A stretch of 64,000 nt of DNA from Denitrificimonas halotolerans. Lineage in GTDB: Bacteria; Pseudomonadota; Gammaproteobacteria; Pseudomonadales; Pseudomonadaceae. The stretch spans positions 17,335-81,334 of the forward strand of contig NZ_JAXIVU010000012.1 in NCBI RefSeq assembly GCF_034259425.1, in the 5' to 3' direction. Below are positions 26,946 to 34,722 of the stretch, one piece after another. Each line of letters begins with the position of its first letter. Position 1 is the stretch's first letter. A program made the position numbers and the translations under genes. The notes under the pieces are model-generated. The model did not search any database. It had not been told where the DNA came from and saw nothing but the letters and a program-made list of their open reading frames with translations.

Positions 26946-27653
26946 TCAATTCTGTGGTGCACTGATTTTTTTGAGGTAGTTGGTGCCTCCTAATTGGCGC
27001 ACTTGTTGGCCAATCCATCGCGCGCGTTTGGAAGTGGTAGCGCTGGGTTGACGGGCGCTGCGTAGCAGGGGGCTGGGTAATATGGCAGCTAAAAGATAAG
27101 CTTGCTGATTGGATAAATGAGTTGCGCTGGTATTGAAATGGTATTGTGCTGCAGCTTCAGCACCAAAAATACCGTGGCCCCATTCGGCGCTATTTAAATA
27201 CACTTCTAAAATACGCTCTTTGCTCCATAGTAGCTCAATGAGTAAAGTAAACCACGCTTCCAATGCTTTGCGGGGCCAACTACGTGCTGACCATAGGAAA
27301 GTGTTCTTAGCGACTTGCTGTGAGATGGTGCTAGCGCCTCGTATACTGTTACTGTTTTGATTGTATGAAAGAGCTGCACGAATTGCAGCGAAGTCAAAGC
27401 CCTTGTGGTTGGCAAATTGCTGGTCTTCACCAGCAATCACAGCGATTTTTAAGTTGTCGGGCAGAGTGTCCCAGTTGATCCAGATACGTTGACTGCTATA
27501 GCTTTCGTTAGTTTTTACTGTGCTAAAATGCCTTTCTAGCATTAAAGCGCTATAAGGAGGGTTAACCCAACGCAGGAGTAGCACTAATAACACGCTCAGT
27601 ACGAGTAAGCTCAATACTGTTGTTAAGACAGTGCGTAATAATCTGCTTAGCAT
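26946..27653 (-). CDS. mtgA: monofunctional biosynthetic peptidoglycan transglycosylase
   Basis: 235 residues: one N-terminal membrane anchor (about 7-30) and a glycosyltransferase family 51 domain with EDQQFANHKGFD (catalytic Glu), RGASTISQQVAKN and EVYLNSAEWGHGIFGAEAAA. It polymerises lipid II into glycan strands on the periplasmic face and has no transpeptidase domain. In Pseudomonas it also lies near thiSG and trmB. Confidence 0.95.
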   Translation of the reverse strand: MLSRLLRTVLTTVLSLLVLSVLLVLLLRWVNPPYSALMLERHFSTVKTNESYSSQRIWINWDTLPDNLKIAVIAGEDQQFANHKGFDFAAIRAALSYNQNSNSIRGASTISQQVAKNTFLWSARSWPRKALEAWFTLLIELLWSKERILEVYLNSAEWGHGIFGAEAAAQYHFNTSATHLSNQQAYLLAAILPSPLLRSARQPSATTSKRARWIGQQVRQLGGTNYLKKISAPQN

Positions 27654-27717
27654 TGTTTTGACCTAGTTCTGAAGAAGCTTGATTATAACCAACATAGGAT
27701 AAAAGAGGAGGTTTATA

Positions 27718-28083
27718 GTGCGTTACTGGGTTGTTGTTGCATCTGTTTTTGGAGGGCTGGCGGTACTGTTAGGGGCTTTTGCTGCCCATGGTTTGAAAGG
27801 TGTACTGAGTAGTAGCTCTTTAGCTGTCTTACAAACAGGGGTTCAATATCAGTTTATTCATGCTCTAGCTTTATTGTTGGTCGCTGTTTTGGCTCAGCAG
27901 CAGCCCTCGCGGGCTTTACAGCTTGCTGCAATCTGCTTTGCCGCTGGAGTGATTTTATTTTCTGGTAGTCTATATGTCCTTGTGTTGACGCCTTTAATGC
28001 CAGGTTTGTTAACACCGGTTGGTGGTATGTTGTTGGTTTTAGGTTGGATGAGTTTGGCTTGTTCAATGGTATCTAAAACTTAA
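27718..28083 (+). CDS. DUF423 family membrane protein (YgdD-like)
   Basis: 121 residues with four hydrophobic segments. FGGLAVLLGAFAAHGLK near the start and TGVQYQFIHALALL in the middle mark DUF423. The function of the family is unknown. Start is GTG 27718 with a consensus AGGAGG. It is divergent from mtgA and followed by thiS. Confidence 0.88.
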   Translation: MRYWVVVASVFGGLAVLLGAFAAHGLKGVLSSSSLAVLQTGVQYQFIHALALLLVAVLAQQQPSRALQLAAICFAAGVILFSGSLYVLVLTPLMPGLLTPVGGMLLVLGWMSLACSMVSKT

Positions 28084-28147
28084 ATATTTGGTTATCGGGT
28101 TATGAACCCGTTAAAATATAAACCCTTCGGAATTTCACGGTTGTGTT

Positions 28148-28348
28148 ATGCATATTCAGTTGAATGGTGAAACTTACCCATTAAGCGAAGCGCTCAGTGT
28201 GGCAGGTTTACTTGAACATCTGCAGTTAGCAGGGCGCCGCGTTGCCGTCGAGTTAAACTTCGAAATTGTGCCACGCAGTTTGTACGAGGCCACGCACTTA
28301 AAAGAGGGCGATGTGGTTGAGGTTGTACAAGCAATTGGTGGTGGTTAG
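28148..28348 (+). CDS. thiS: sulfur carrier protein ThiS
   Basis: 66 residues of ubiquitin-like fold ending VVQAIGGG, with the C-terminal GG that becomes a thiocarboxylate. It donates sulfur to ThiG for thiazole synthesis. Immediately upstream of thiG (39 bases). No TPP riboswitch elements are visible in the 64 bases before it. Confidence 0.95.
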   Translation: MHIQLNGETYPLSEALSVAGLLEHLQLAGRRVAVELNFEIVPRSLYEATHLKEGDVVEVVQAIGGG

Positions 28349-28387
28349 TTCAACTAACCGTCTTTTACTGATTAAGAGAGACTTTAA

Positions 28388-29182
28388 ATGAACGTTGCGC
28401 GCGAAGATCATCCTTTTACAATTGCAGGAAAAACTTACTCATCACGTTTATTGGTGGGTACAGGTAAGTATAAAGATCTTGAAGAAACTGGTTTAGCAAT
28501 TGAGGCCTCAGGGGCTGAGATTGTGACTGTTGCAGTGCGCCGTACCAATATTGGCCAAAATAAAGATGAGCCAAACCTGTTGGATGTGATTAGCCCTGAT
28601 CGCTATACCATCTTACCTAATACTGCAGGTTGTTATGATGCTGAATCGGCGATACGTACTTGTCGTTTAGCACGTGAATTATTGGGCGGTCGCTCATTAG
28701 TGAAACTGGAAATCCTTGCAGATCAAAAGACCTTATTCCCTAACGTAGTGGAAACGCTAAAAGCAGCAAAAATACTTGTCAATGAGGGTTTTGATGTCAT
28801 GGTTTATACCAGTGATGACCCTATCATTGCACGTGAGTTGGAAGCTATTGGCTGTATTGCTGTAATGCCTTTAGCAGGCTTGATTGGTACAGGTTTAGGT
28901 ATTTGTAACCCTTATAATTTGCGTATTATTTTGGAAGAAGCAAAAGTGCCGGTGTTGGTAGATGCCGGTGTGGGGACTGCTTCTGATGCCACTATTGCTA
29001 TGGAAATGGGTTGCTCAGCAGTGTTGATGAATAGTGCTATTGCTGAGGCGCAACAGCCAGTTTTAATGGCACAAGCTATGCGTTATGCCATTGAGGCAGG
29101 GCGTTTTGCTTACTTGGCTGGGCGAATGCCGAAGAAGCTTTATGCTAGTGCCTCCTCGCCGCTTGAAGGTACTATTGATTAA
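28388..29182 (+). CDS. thiG: thiazole synthase
   Basis: 264-residue TIM barrel. SRLLVGTGKYKD near the start, VKLEILAD with the substrate-binding lysine, PLAGLIGTGLGI and DAGVGTASDATIAMEMGC. It joins deoxyxylulose phosphate, dehydroglycine and ThiS sulfur into the thiamine thiazole. Second gene of thiSG; trmB follows, as in Pseudomonas. Confidence 0.97.
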   Translation: MNVAREDHPFTIAGKTYSSRLLVGTGKYKDLEETGLAIEASGAEIVTVAVRRTNIGQNKDEPNLLDVISPDRYTILPNTAGCYDAESAIRTCRLARELLGGRSLVKLEILADQKTLFPNVVETLKAAKILVNEGFDVMVYTSDDPIIARELEAIGCIAVMPLAGLIGTGLGICNPYNLRIILEEAKVPVLVDAGVGTASDATIAMEMGCSAVLMNSAIAEAQQPVLMAQAMRYAIEAGRFAYLAGRMPKKLYASASSPLEGTID

Positions 29183-29250
29183 ATTCGGTATTTACTTGCA
29201 TGACTACGCTACAAAAGCGTAGTCATTGACTTCATTTTGATAGGAATCCC

Positions 29251-29964
29251 ATGACAGACGATCTGATCACTGATGATGTGCAGCCTGCGTATCGTCGTGA
29301 AATTAAAAGCTATGTAATGCGTGCGGGTCGCATGACTCCAAGGCAGCAACGAGGAGTAGATGAAGGCTGGCCGAAGTTTGGTCTAACGCTTGAGGCGGGA
29401 ATGCAGGACTTTGCTCAGGTATTTGGTCGCCAAGCACCGCTCACATTAGAGATTGGTTTTGGCATGGGGCATTCTTTATTGGAAATGGCACAAGCTACAC
29501 CTGGTCATGATTTTATTGGTATAGAAGTTCATCGGCCAGGAGTGGGCTCATTGTTGAGCGGTTTGCTGGCGGAAGGGGTGAATAATGTACGTGTATACAG
29601 CTGTGATGCGTTGGAAGTGTTAAAGACATGTGTGCCAGACAGCAGTCTTGATCGTTTGCTTCTGTTTTTCCCTGATCCATGGCATAAAAGTCGTCATCAT
29701 AAGCGTCGTATTGTGCAGCCAGAGTTTGCTCAATTGGTTCGTAGCAAGCTAAAAGTAGGTGGTATCTTCCACTTGGCAACCGATTGGGAGCCTTATGCTG
29801 AGCATATGTTAGAAGTGTTGAATGTGGCGCCTGGTTTTATGAACTTATCTGCTGATCAAACTTCTGTACCGCGTCCGTTAGAGCGCCCTGTGACGAAGTT
29901 TGAGCGCCGTGGTGAGCGTTTAGGCCATGGTGTGTGGGACTTAAAGTTTGAGCGGGTACATTAA
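29251..29964 (+). CDS. trmB: tRNA (guanine-N7)-methyltransferase
   Basis: 237 residues with a Rossmann methyltransferase domain: LEIGFGMGHSLLEMA binds S-adenosylmethionine; DPWHKSRHHKRRIVQ and LATDWEPYAEHM are TrmB signatures. It makes m7G46 in tRNA variable loops. Start ATG 29251. A GGCAGAGTT/AACTCTGCC hairpin follows the stop. Confidence 0.96.
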   Translation: MTDDLITDDVQPAYRREIKSYVMRAGRMTPRQQRGVDEGWPKFGLTLEAGMQDFAQVFGRQAPLTLEIGFGMGHSLLEMAQATPGHDFIGIEVHRPGVGSLLSGLLAEGVNNVRVYSCDALEVLKTCVPDSSLDRLLLFFPDPWHKSRHHKRRIVQPEFAQLVRSKLKVGGIFHLATDWEPYAEHMLEVLNVAPGFMNLSADQTSVPRPLERPVTKFERRGERLGHGVWDLKFERVH

Positions 29965-29984
29965 TCTGAGATCATGAGTTGTAA

Positions 29985-30011
29985 GGCAGAGTTGTTTCTC
30001 TAAACTCTGCC
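29985..30011. terminator. hairpin downstream of trmB
   Basis: GGCAGAGTT (29985-29993) and AACTCTGCC (30003-30011) form a nine-base stem. No clean T run follows on either strand, so termination is possible but weak. The rest of the convergent gap 29965-30102 shows nothing else. Confidence 0.5.
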
Positions 30012-30102
30012 ACACTATCTTGCATTGCCTTCTCCTCCGCCTCCTCCTATTGCACGCTTTATGTGCTTGATTAAGAGGTGCTTTAGCCCTCTTCCGGCAA
30101 AC

Positions 30103-30426
30103 TTAATGGCGATCAGCTAAAATTCCGATGAGCAGAAAAATTAATATTACGACGGGCGATAATGAATAGTTATTTAGGTGCCCAAGAGTGTTTTGCAAGA
30201 TAGGTGTGAGATAAACCATCGCAAGGCCATAGCCTAAAGTGCAGACCAAAATAAATGCTAAGGTGCGTAAGAGAAAGTTTAAGTGACCGATTGAGCTCCG
30301 TACGCGAGCATTGATGTCAGGACCAACTAATACTAGAGCACTGGCCATTATGGCTAAAGAAATATCACTTAAATGAAAACGCGACCATTTAGAAAGTTCA
30401 ACCACGAGTTCAAGCAATAGATCCAT
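30103..30426 (-). CDS. DUF3392 family membrane protein
   Basis: 107 residues with three hydrophobic segments (about 22-35, 50-73 and 90-105). The pattern (SDISLAIMASALVLVGPDIN) matches DUF3392, found mainly in Pseudomonas and relatives next to hemW/trmB. Function unknown. Start ATG 30426 has GGAG four to five bases upstream. Confidence 0.82.
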   Translation of the reverse strand: MDLLLELVVELSKWSRFHLSDISLAIMASALVLVGPDINARVRSSIGHLNFLLRTLAFILVCTLGYGLAMVYLTPILQNTLGHLNNYSLSPVVILIFLLIGILADRH

Positions 30427-30449
30427 GGGGTCTCCTGTACCTTTGTTTT

Positions 30450-31640
30450 TCAGTTGTCTAGAAAAATATGCAGTAAATCATTAAGAAAGAGTTGTCCTTG
30501 TGCGCTGGCAGCTAAGCGCAAAGGGTCGTCACTTAATAAACCGCGTTGGCGTGCTCGCTGTAATCCTTTTGTTAGTACGCTTGCAGGCAGACCAGTGCGT
30601 TTGCTGAAGAGCGTTAGCGCCACACCATCGGTTAAGCGCAGAGCATTCATTAAGAACTCAAAGGGTAATTCTGTCGTAGCGAGAGTTGAACTGCCGGCTA
30701 AAAAGGGCTTATCAGGGTTGAGATAGTCATTAGGTTGGCGTGTTTTCCAAGTTCGCTGGATACGGCCTTGCGGATCACTGACCTTGCCATGGGCCCCTGC
30801 ACCAATACCAATAAAGTCGCCAAATGACCAATAATTAAGATTGTGCTGAGCAAATTGAGCATCACGCGTGTAAGCAGATACTTCATATTGGTGGAAGCCT
30901 TGCTTGGCTAGTAAAGCTTGACCGGCCTCTTGAATATCCCAGAGCACGTCATCTTCTGGGAGGGTTGGGGGTTTACTCCAAAACACCGTGTTCGGTTCCA
31001 TGGTCAGTTGGTACCAAGAAAGATGTGTAGGGGATAGGTCAATGGCTGTTTGTAGATCAGTGAGTGCCTGTTCTGGTGACTGAGCAGGTAAGCCATGCAT
31101 CAAATCTAAGTTAAAATTGGTAAAACCCGCTTGGCGTGCCATTTTGACCGCGGCAATTGCTTCGCTACCGGAGTGAACGCGACCTAAGGCGTGCAGCTTA
31201 TTGTCGTCAAAGCTTTGGATACCAATAGACAAACGGTTGATGCCCAGGGTGCGATAAGCAGCAAATTTTTCTTGTTCAAAGGTTCCGGGATTCGCTTCTA
31301 GAGTGATTTCTATTTCAGGGCTAAAAATAAGACGTTGTTCCAAGCCATCGAGTAATGTTTGTAGTGCTTGAGCTGAAAATAAGCTGGGTGTACCACCACC
31401 GAAAAAAATTGATGTCACTGTACGGCCGTGGACATGTATCAGGTCTTGCTCTAAGTCAGAGAGCAAAGCTGATACATATGCCTCCTCAGGCAACTTAGCA
31501 GCGGCAGCATGAGAATTAAAGTCACAATATGGGCATTTGCGTATGCACCAGGGAATATGTACGTACAGCGCTAAAGGAGGCAGTTGAAAGCCGTTTTGTA
31601 TGGGGTGGTGAGTACTTAAGTCAGAGGTAATGAGACTCAT
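30450..31640 (-). CDS. hemW: radical SAM protein HemW (haem chaperone, HemN-like)
   Basis: 396 residues. Radical-SAM cluster motif CIRKCPYCDF (CX3CX2C followed by D-F as in HemW rather than the CXC of HemN), then FFGGGTPSLF and LEANPGTFE, plus a HemN C-terminal domain. HemW proteins bind haem and are not coproporphyrinogen oxidases; family annotation often still says so. The start overlaps the rdgB stop by four bases, so the two are co-translated. Confidence 0.93.
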   Translation of the reverse strand: MSLITSDLSTHHPIQNGFQLPPLALYVHIPWCIRKCPYCDFNSHAAAAKLPEEAYVSALLSDLEQDLIHVHGRTVTSIFFGGGTPSLFSAQALQTLLDGLEQRLIFSPEIEITLEANPGTFEQEKFAAYRTLGINRLSIGIQSFDDNKLHALGRVHSGSEAIAAVKMARQAGFTNFNLDLMHGLPAQSPEQALTDLQTAIDLSPTHLSWYQLTMEPNTVFWSKPPTLPEDDVLWDIQEAGQALLAKQGFHQYEVSAYTRDAQFAQHNLNYWSFGDFIGIGAGAHGKVSDPQGRIQRTWKTRQPNDYLNPDKPFLAGSSTLATTELPFEFLMNALRLTDGVALTLFSKRTGLPASVLTKGLQRARQRGLLSDDPLRLAASAQGQLFLNDLLHIFLDN

Positions 31641-32221
31641 AAGACAAGCTTTTGTTTGAGTATATGCATTGCCTTTGCGCGGTGGCTGAGCTGGTTTTTA
31701 AGCGAACTTTCAAGCTCGGCGCTACTACAGTGCTGCTCGGGTACATAGAACAGTGGATCATAGCCAAAGCCGTTTTCACCTTGGGTGGCATGTAAAATAC
31801 GTCCGTGCCAACGCCCCTCGCAAATGATTGGAAGTGGATCATCAGCATGCTGCAGTAGGGCTAGAACACAAATAAATTGTGCGCCGCGTTGTGCATCGGG
31901 CACGCCTTGTAATTCGGCGAGAAGCTTACGGTTATTACCCGCATCGCCGCCCGAGTCGCTATAGCGTGCCGAATAAATCCCAGGTGCACCGCCTAAGTAG
32001 TCTACGGCTAGACCTGAGTCGTCGGCCAAGGCAGGTAGACCAGATACAACACAGGCATGGCGTGCTTTTAAAATCGCATTTTCAATAAAACTTAAACCTG
32101 TTTCTTCAGGCTCTGTTTGAGTAAATTCGCTAATGGAGCGAATGTGAAAGCGGCCGTCTAATAATGATTGCAGCTCGCGTAGTTTGCCTGTGTTATGGCT
32201 AGCTAAAACAAGTTCTTTCAT
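31637..32221 (-). CDS. rdgB: XTP/dITP diphosphatase (RdgB/HAM1)
   Basis: 194 residues. Motifs: ASHNTGKLRELQSLL, FIENAILKARHA, ADDSGLAVDYLGGAPGIYSA and GFGYDPLFYV, the HAM1 active-site set. It hydrolyses deaminated purine nucleotides and keeps them out of DNA. It overlaps DUF4426 upstream and hemW downstream by four bases each. Confidence 0.95.
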   Translation of the reverse strand: MKELVLASHNTGKLRELQSLLDGRFHIRSISEFTQTEPEETGLSFIENAILKARHACVVSGLPALADDSGLAVDYLGGAPGIYSARYSDSGGDAGNNRKLLAELQGVPDAQRGAQFICVLALLQHADDPLPIICEGRWHGRILHATQGENGFGYDPLFYVPEQHCSSAELESSLKNQLSHRAKAMHILKQKLVL

Positions 32222-32643
32222 AGGTCAGGGAATACTTCTTGGTTAAACTTGAGCAGGTGAGTCTGACCTTTACTGTCGGTGATTTGCAGGTCAAAGATTA
32301 AGACTTCACGACTGCTAATGGTAAACTGCGCTAAATAGTACACAGCATCGCCCTCATCAATTTCGGTAAATGTGAGCTCATTATCTTGACCAAGAAGATT
32401 CTTATAACCACCGGTCACTGAGCCTTTTTCTCCTTGACCGGATTTAACCATAGAAATATTCAGCACCGCTTGATTCTTGCTCCGGTTTAAACCGACCGCA
32501 CGAGCAGTTTCGGGTTGTAGAAAGGTTGAGCTGAAAATATTGTAGTGTACATCCAATTCGCCATAGCTGTGTTTACGTTTGACCTCCGCGTGAGCAGTGA
32601 ATGCTAAGAAAAAACTTAAACCTAGAGCCAGTAAATAACGCAT
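32218..32643 (-). CDS. DUF4426 family periplasmic protein
   Basis: 141 residues with a cleavable signal peptide (MRYLLALGLSFFLAFTAHA) and a single small domain with the YGELDVHYNIFSSTFL opening that marks DUF4426. Function is unknown. It is found between metW and rdgB in pseudomonads. Start ATG 32643 has an AGAGG ribosome-binding site. Confidence 0.86.
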   Translation of the reverse strand: MRYLLALGLSFFLAFTAHAEVKRKHSYGELDVHYNIFSSTFLQPETARAVGLNRSKNQAVLNISMVKSGQGEKGSVTGGYKNLLGQDNELTFTEIDEGDAVYYLAQFTISSREVLIFDLQITDSKGQTHLLKFNQEVFPDL

Positions 32644-32648
32644 AACAA

Positions 32649-33263
32649 TTACCTCTTTAATGAACGGGCGTTTTCACCGGTGACACGGTAAATACCAATT
32701 TCACCGAGCAGGTTGGGCCAAATGCGACTGCCTAAGTTACGGCGGTGCTGGCGGTCCACGGCTAAACGATCCAGGACAGTCATTTGCATTTCTCGGCACA
32801 ACTCTTCAAAGTCAGCAAAGGTGCAAAAGTGAATGTTAGGAGTGTTGTACCACGTATAAGGTAAAAAGTCCGAAACAGGCATGCGACCTTTATGAGCTAA
32901 ATACCAACGACAGCGCCAGTGACCAAAGTTTGGAAAGGTAATTATACAGGTACGACCTACTCGTAGCATTTCTTTAAGAATTTTATCTGGATAATGCACG
33001 ACTTGTAGGGCTTGAGTCATGACGACCACATCAAAGCTGTCATCAGAAAAATTGCCTAGGCCAAGATCTAGGTCTTGTTCAATAACATTGACGCCTTTTG
33101 TGATACAAGCAGCAATATTATCTGGATCAATTTCTAAGCCGTAGCCAGTGACATTTTTATGCTTTTGTAGCCAAGATAAAAGCTCACCGTTACCGCAACC
33201 TAAGTCCAACACGCGACTGTTAGCGGGGATCCATTCTTGAATAATTTCTAAATCTGCTCTCAT
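32649..33263 (-). CDS. metW: methionine biosynthesis protein MetW
   Basis: 204 residues, SAM-methyltransferase fold with VLDLGCGNGELLSWL and FDVVVMTQALQVV. MetW is needed with MetX for O-succinylhomoserine formation in Pseudomonas-type methionine synthesis. I start at ATG 33263 (MRADLEIIQEW), which has GAGG five bases upstream, instead of GTG 33278. The metX stop is only seven bases upstream, so metXW form one unit. Confidence 0.94.
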   Translation of the reverse strand: MRADLEIIQEWIPANSRVLDLGCGNGELLSWLQKHKNVTGYGLEIDPDNIAACITKGVNVIEQDLDLGLGNFSDDSFDVVVMTQALQVVHYPDKILKEMLRVGRTCIITFPNFGHWRCRWYLAHKGRMPVSDFLPYTWYNTPNIHFCTFADFEELCREMQMTVLDRLAVDRQHRRNLGSRIWPNLLGEIGIYRVTGENARSLKR

Positions 33264-33270
33264 AAGTGCC

Positions 33271-34410
33271 TCACACACTAATACGGTTCATATAACCGCC
33301 AAATGCTTGCAGGTAACGCGGGATAGGAATTAAAAATGCATCGTGACCTTGGGGTGCATCAATATCTAAGTATGTGACGTTTTTCTTTGCATCCATGAGT
33401 GCGTCAACAATTTCTTTTGAACGAGCTGGGGAGAAGCGCCAGTCCGTAGTAAAGGAAATAATGAAAAAATTTGCTTGTGCGCGAGCGAAAGTGGCTGATA
33501 AGTCGCCGTCATACTGTGCTGCTGGGTCAAAGTAATCTAAGGCTTTGGTCATCAATAAATAAGTATTAGCATCAAAACTGTTGGAGAAACGCTCACCTTG
33601 GTAGCGTAGGTAGCTTTCAACCTGAAACTCAACATTATTGATGTCATAGTTCAGACGCTCAGCTTTAAGTTCGCGGCCGAACTTCTCTCCCATAGAACCA
33701 TCGGACAAATAAGTGATATGACCGACCATACGGGCGAGCATTAAACCACGTTTAGGGATGGTACCTACCTCAGTGAAATTGCCTTCATGGAAATCGGGGT
33801 CTTTTAGAATAGCTTGTCGTGCAACTTCATTGAACGCAATATTTTGAGCTGATAAGCGTGGTGCCGCTGCAATGGAAATACAGTGACGCAAACGCTCCGG
33901 GTAGCTGATTGACCATTGTAAGGCTTGCATGCCACCGAGGCTGCCGCCGACAACTGCAGCCCATTGCTGAATACCTAAATGATCGGCTAAACGTGCTTGG
34001 CTGCACACCCAGTCTTCGACCGTAACCACTGGAAACTGTGCACCATATACTTTACCCGTTTTGGGGTTGATGGTATTAGGACCGGTAGAACCATGGCATC
34101 CGCCAAGGTTATTTAAAGACACTACAAAGAATTTATTGGTATCAATAGGTTTGCCTGGGCCTATACAGGTATCCCACCAACCGGGTTTGCGATCATCAAC
34201 ATGGTGATAACCGGCTGCATGATGGGTGCCGGATAAAGCATGACAAATTAGTACAGCATTGCTAGCTGTTGCATTGAGCTGACCATAGGTTTCGTAAATA
34301 AGATGGTATTCATCGAGTGTGCGGCCGCAGGTTAACTGAAGCGGCTGATCAAAATGTACCACTTCTGGACTGACTAAGCCGACAGAATCTGTTGGGAAAA
34401 CGGAAGACAC
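33271..34410 (-). CDS. metX: homoserine O-succinyltransferase (MetX)
   Basis: 379 residues from GTG 34410 (SSVFPTDSVGLVSPEVVHF), the same length and start context as the P. aeruginosa enzyme; the frame is open 24 codons further up but those lie in the leader. Alpha/beta hydrolase fold with nucleophile serine in VVGGSLGGMQALQW and C-terminal DAPQGHDAFLIP (His). In pseudomonads MetX uses succinyl-CoA with MetW. The SD sequence is AGAGAGAG, five bases before the start. A structured leader lies upstream (34447-34563). Confidence 0.95.
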   Translation of the reverse strand: MSSVFPTDSVGLVSPEVVHFDQPLQLTCGRTLDEYHLIYETYGQLNATASNAVLICHALSGTHHAAGYHHVDDRKPGWWDTCIGPGKPIDTNKFFVVSLNNLGGCHGSTGPNTINPKTGKVYGAQFPVVTVEDWVCSQARLADHLGIQQWAAVVGGSLGGMQALQWSISYPERLRHCISIAAAPRLSAQNIAFNEVARQAILKDPDFHEGNFTEVGTIPKRGLMLARMVGHITYLSDGSMGEKFGRELKAERLNYDINNVEFQVESYLRYQGERFSNSFDANTYLLMTKALDYFDPAAQYDGDLSATFARAQANFFIISFTTDWRFSPARSKEIVDALMDAKKNVTYLDIDAPQGHDAFLIPIPRYLQAFGGYMNRISV

Positions 34411-34446
34411 GGCAACTCTCTCTATAAAGTAAGAGGTGCAGTCTAA

Positions 34447-34563
34447 AGAGCCTAGCCTGATGCGGCAAGTCGTATGCCGCATCCGTAGCTATTGTGGTAC
34501 TCAAGGGTTGAAGCAGTGACTTGTTAGCTGATGTGGCAGAACAAGTATTGAGTCCTAGGCTCT
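34447..34563 (-). promoter_or_regulatory. structured metX mRNA leader, candidate riboswitch-like element
   Basis: Perfectly paired segments nest as a three-way junction: P1 AGAGCCTAG/CTAGGCTCT (34563-34555 with 34455-34447), P2 ACTCAA/TTGAGT (34553-34548 with 34504-34499) topped by ACTTGTT/AACAAGT (34546-34540 with 34525-34519), and P3 GATGCGGCA/TGCCGCATC (34483-34475 with 34467-34459). A TATAAA box lies just upstream. The P1 3' strand ends in CTCT, which could alternatively pair with the AGAGAGAG SD. It matches no SAM or SAH riboswitch consensus that I know. A regulatory RNA is inferred from structure and position. Confidence 0.6.
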
Positions 34564-34722
34564 GTAGCATGCATCTTTATATCGGTTAAATATCGAGCTA
34601 ATATAACGCATTTAATAGCAGTGCAGTATGACAGTAGATATTATCAGAAACGTTTAGTGGGAAGTCCCGTTTTTGGACGTGCTATTGTCAATTGAAACTA
34701 CTGCAGATTATGCGCTTGAGTT

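Noticed and set aside
28084..28147. Possible TPP riboswitch before thiS
   Set aside because: Only a small CGGGTT/AACCCG hairpin is present in 64 bases; the conserved CTGAGA and ACCTGATCTGGATAATGCC elements are absent.
34411..34700. SAM riboswitch upstream of metX
   Set aside because: The region is clearly structured, but the conserved cores of known SAM and SAH classes are not there, so it is reported as an unassigned leader instead.
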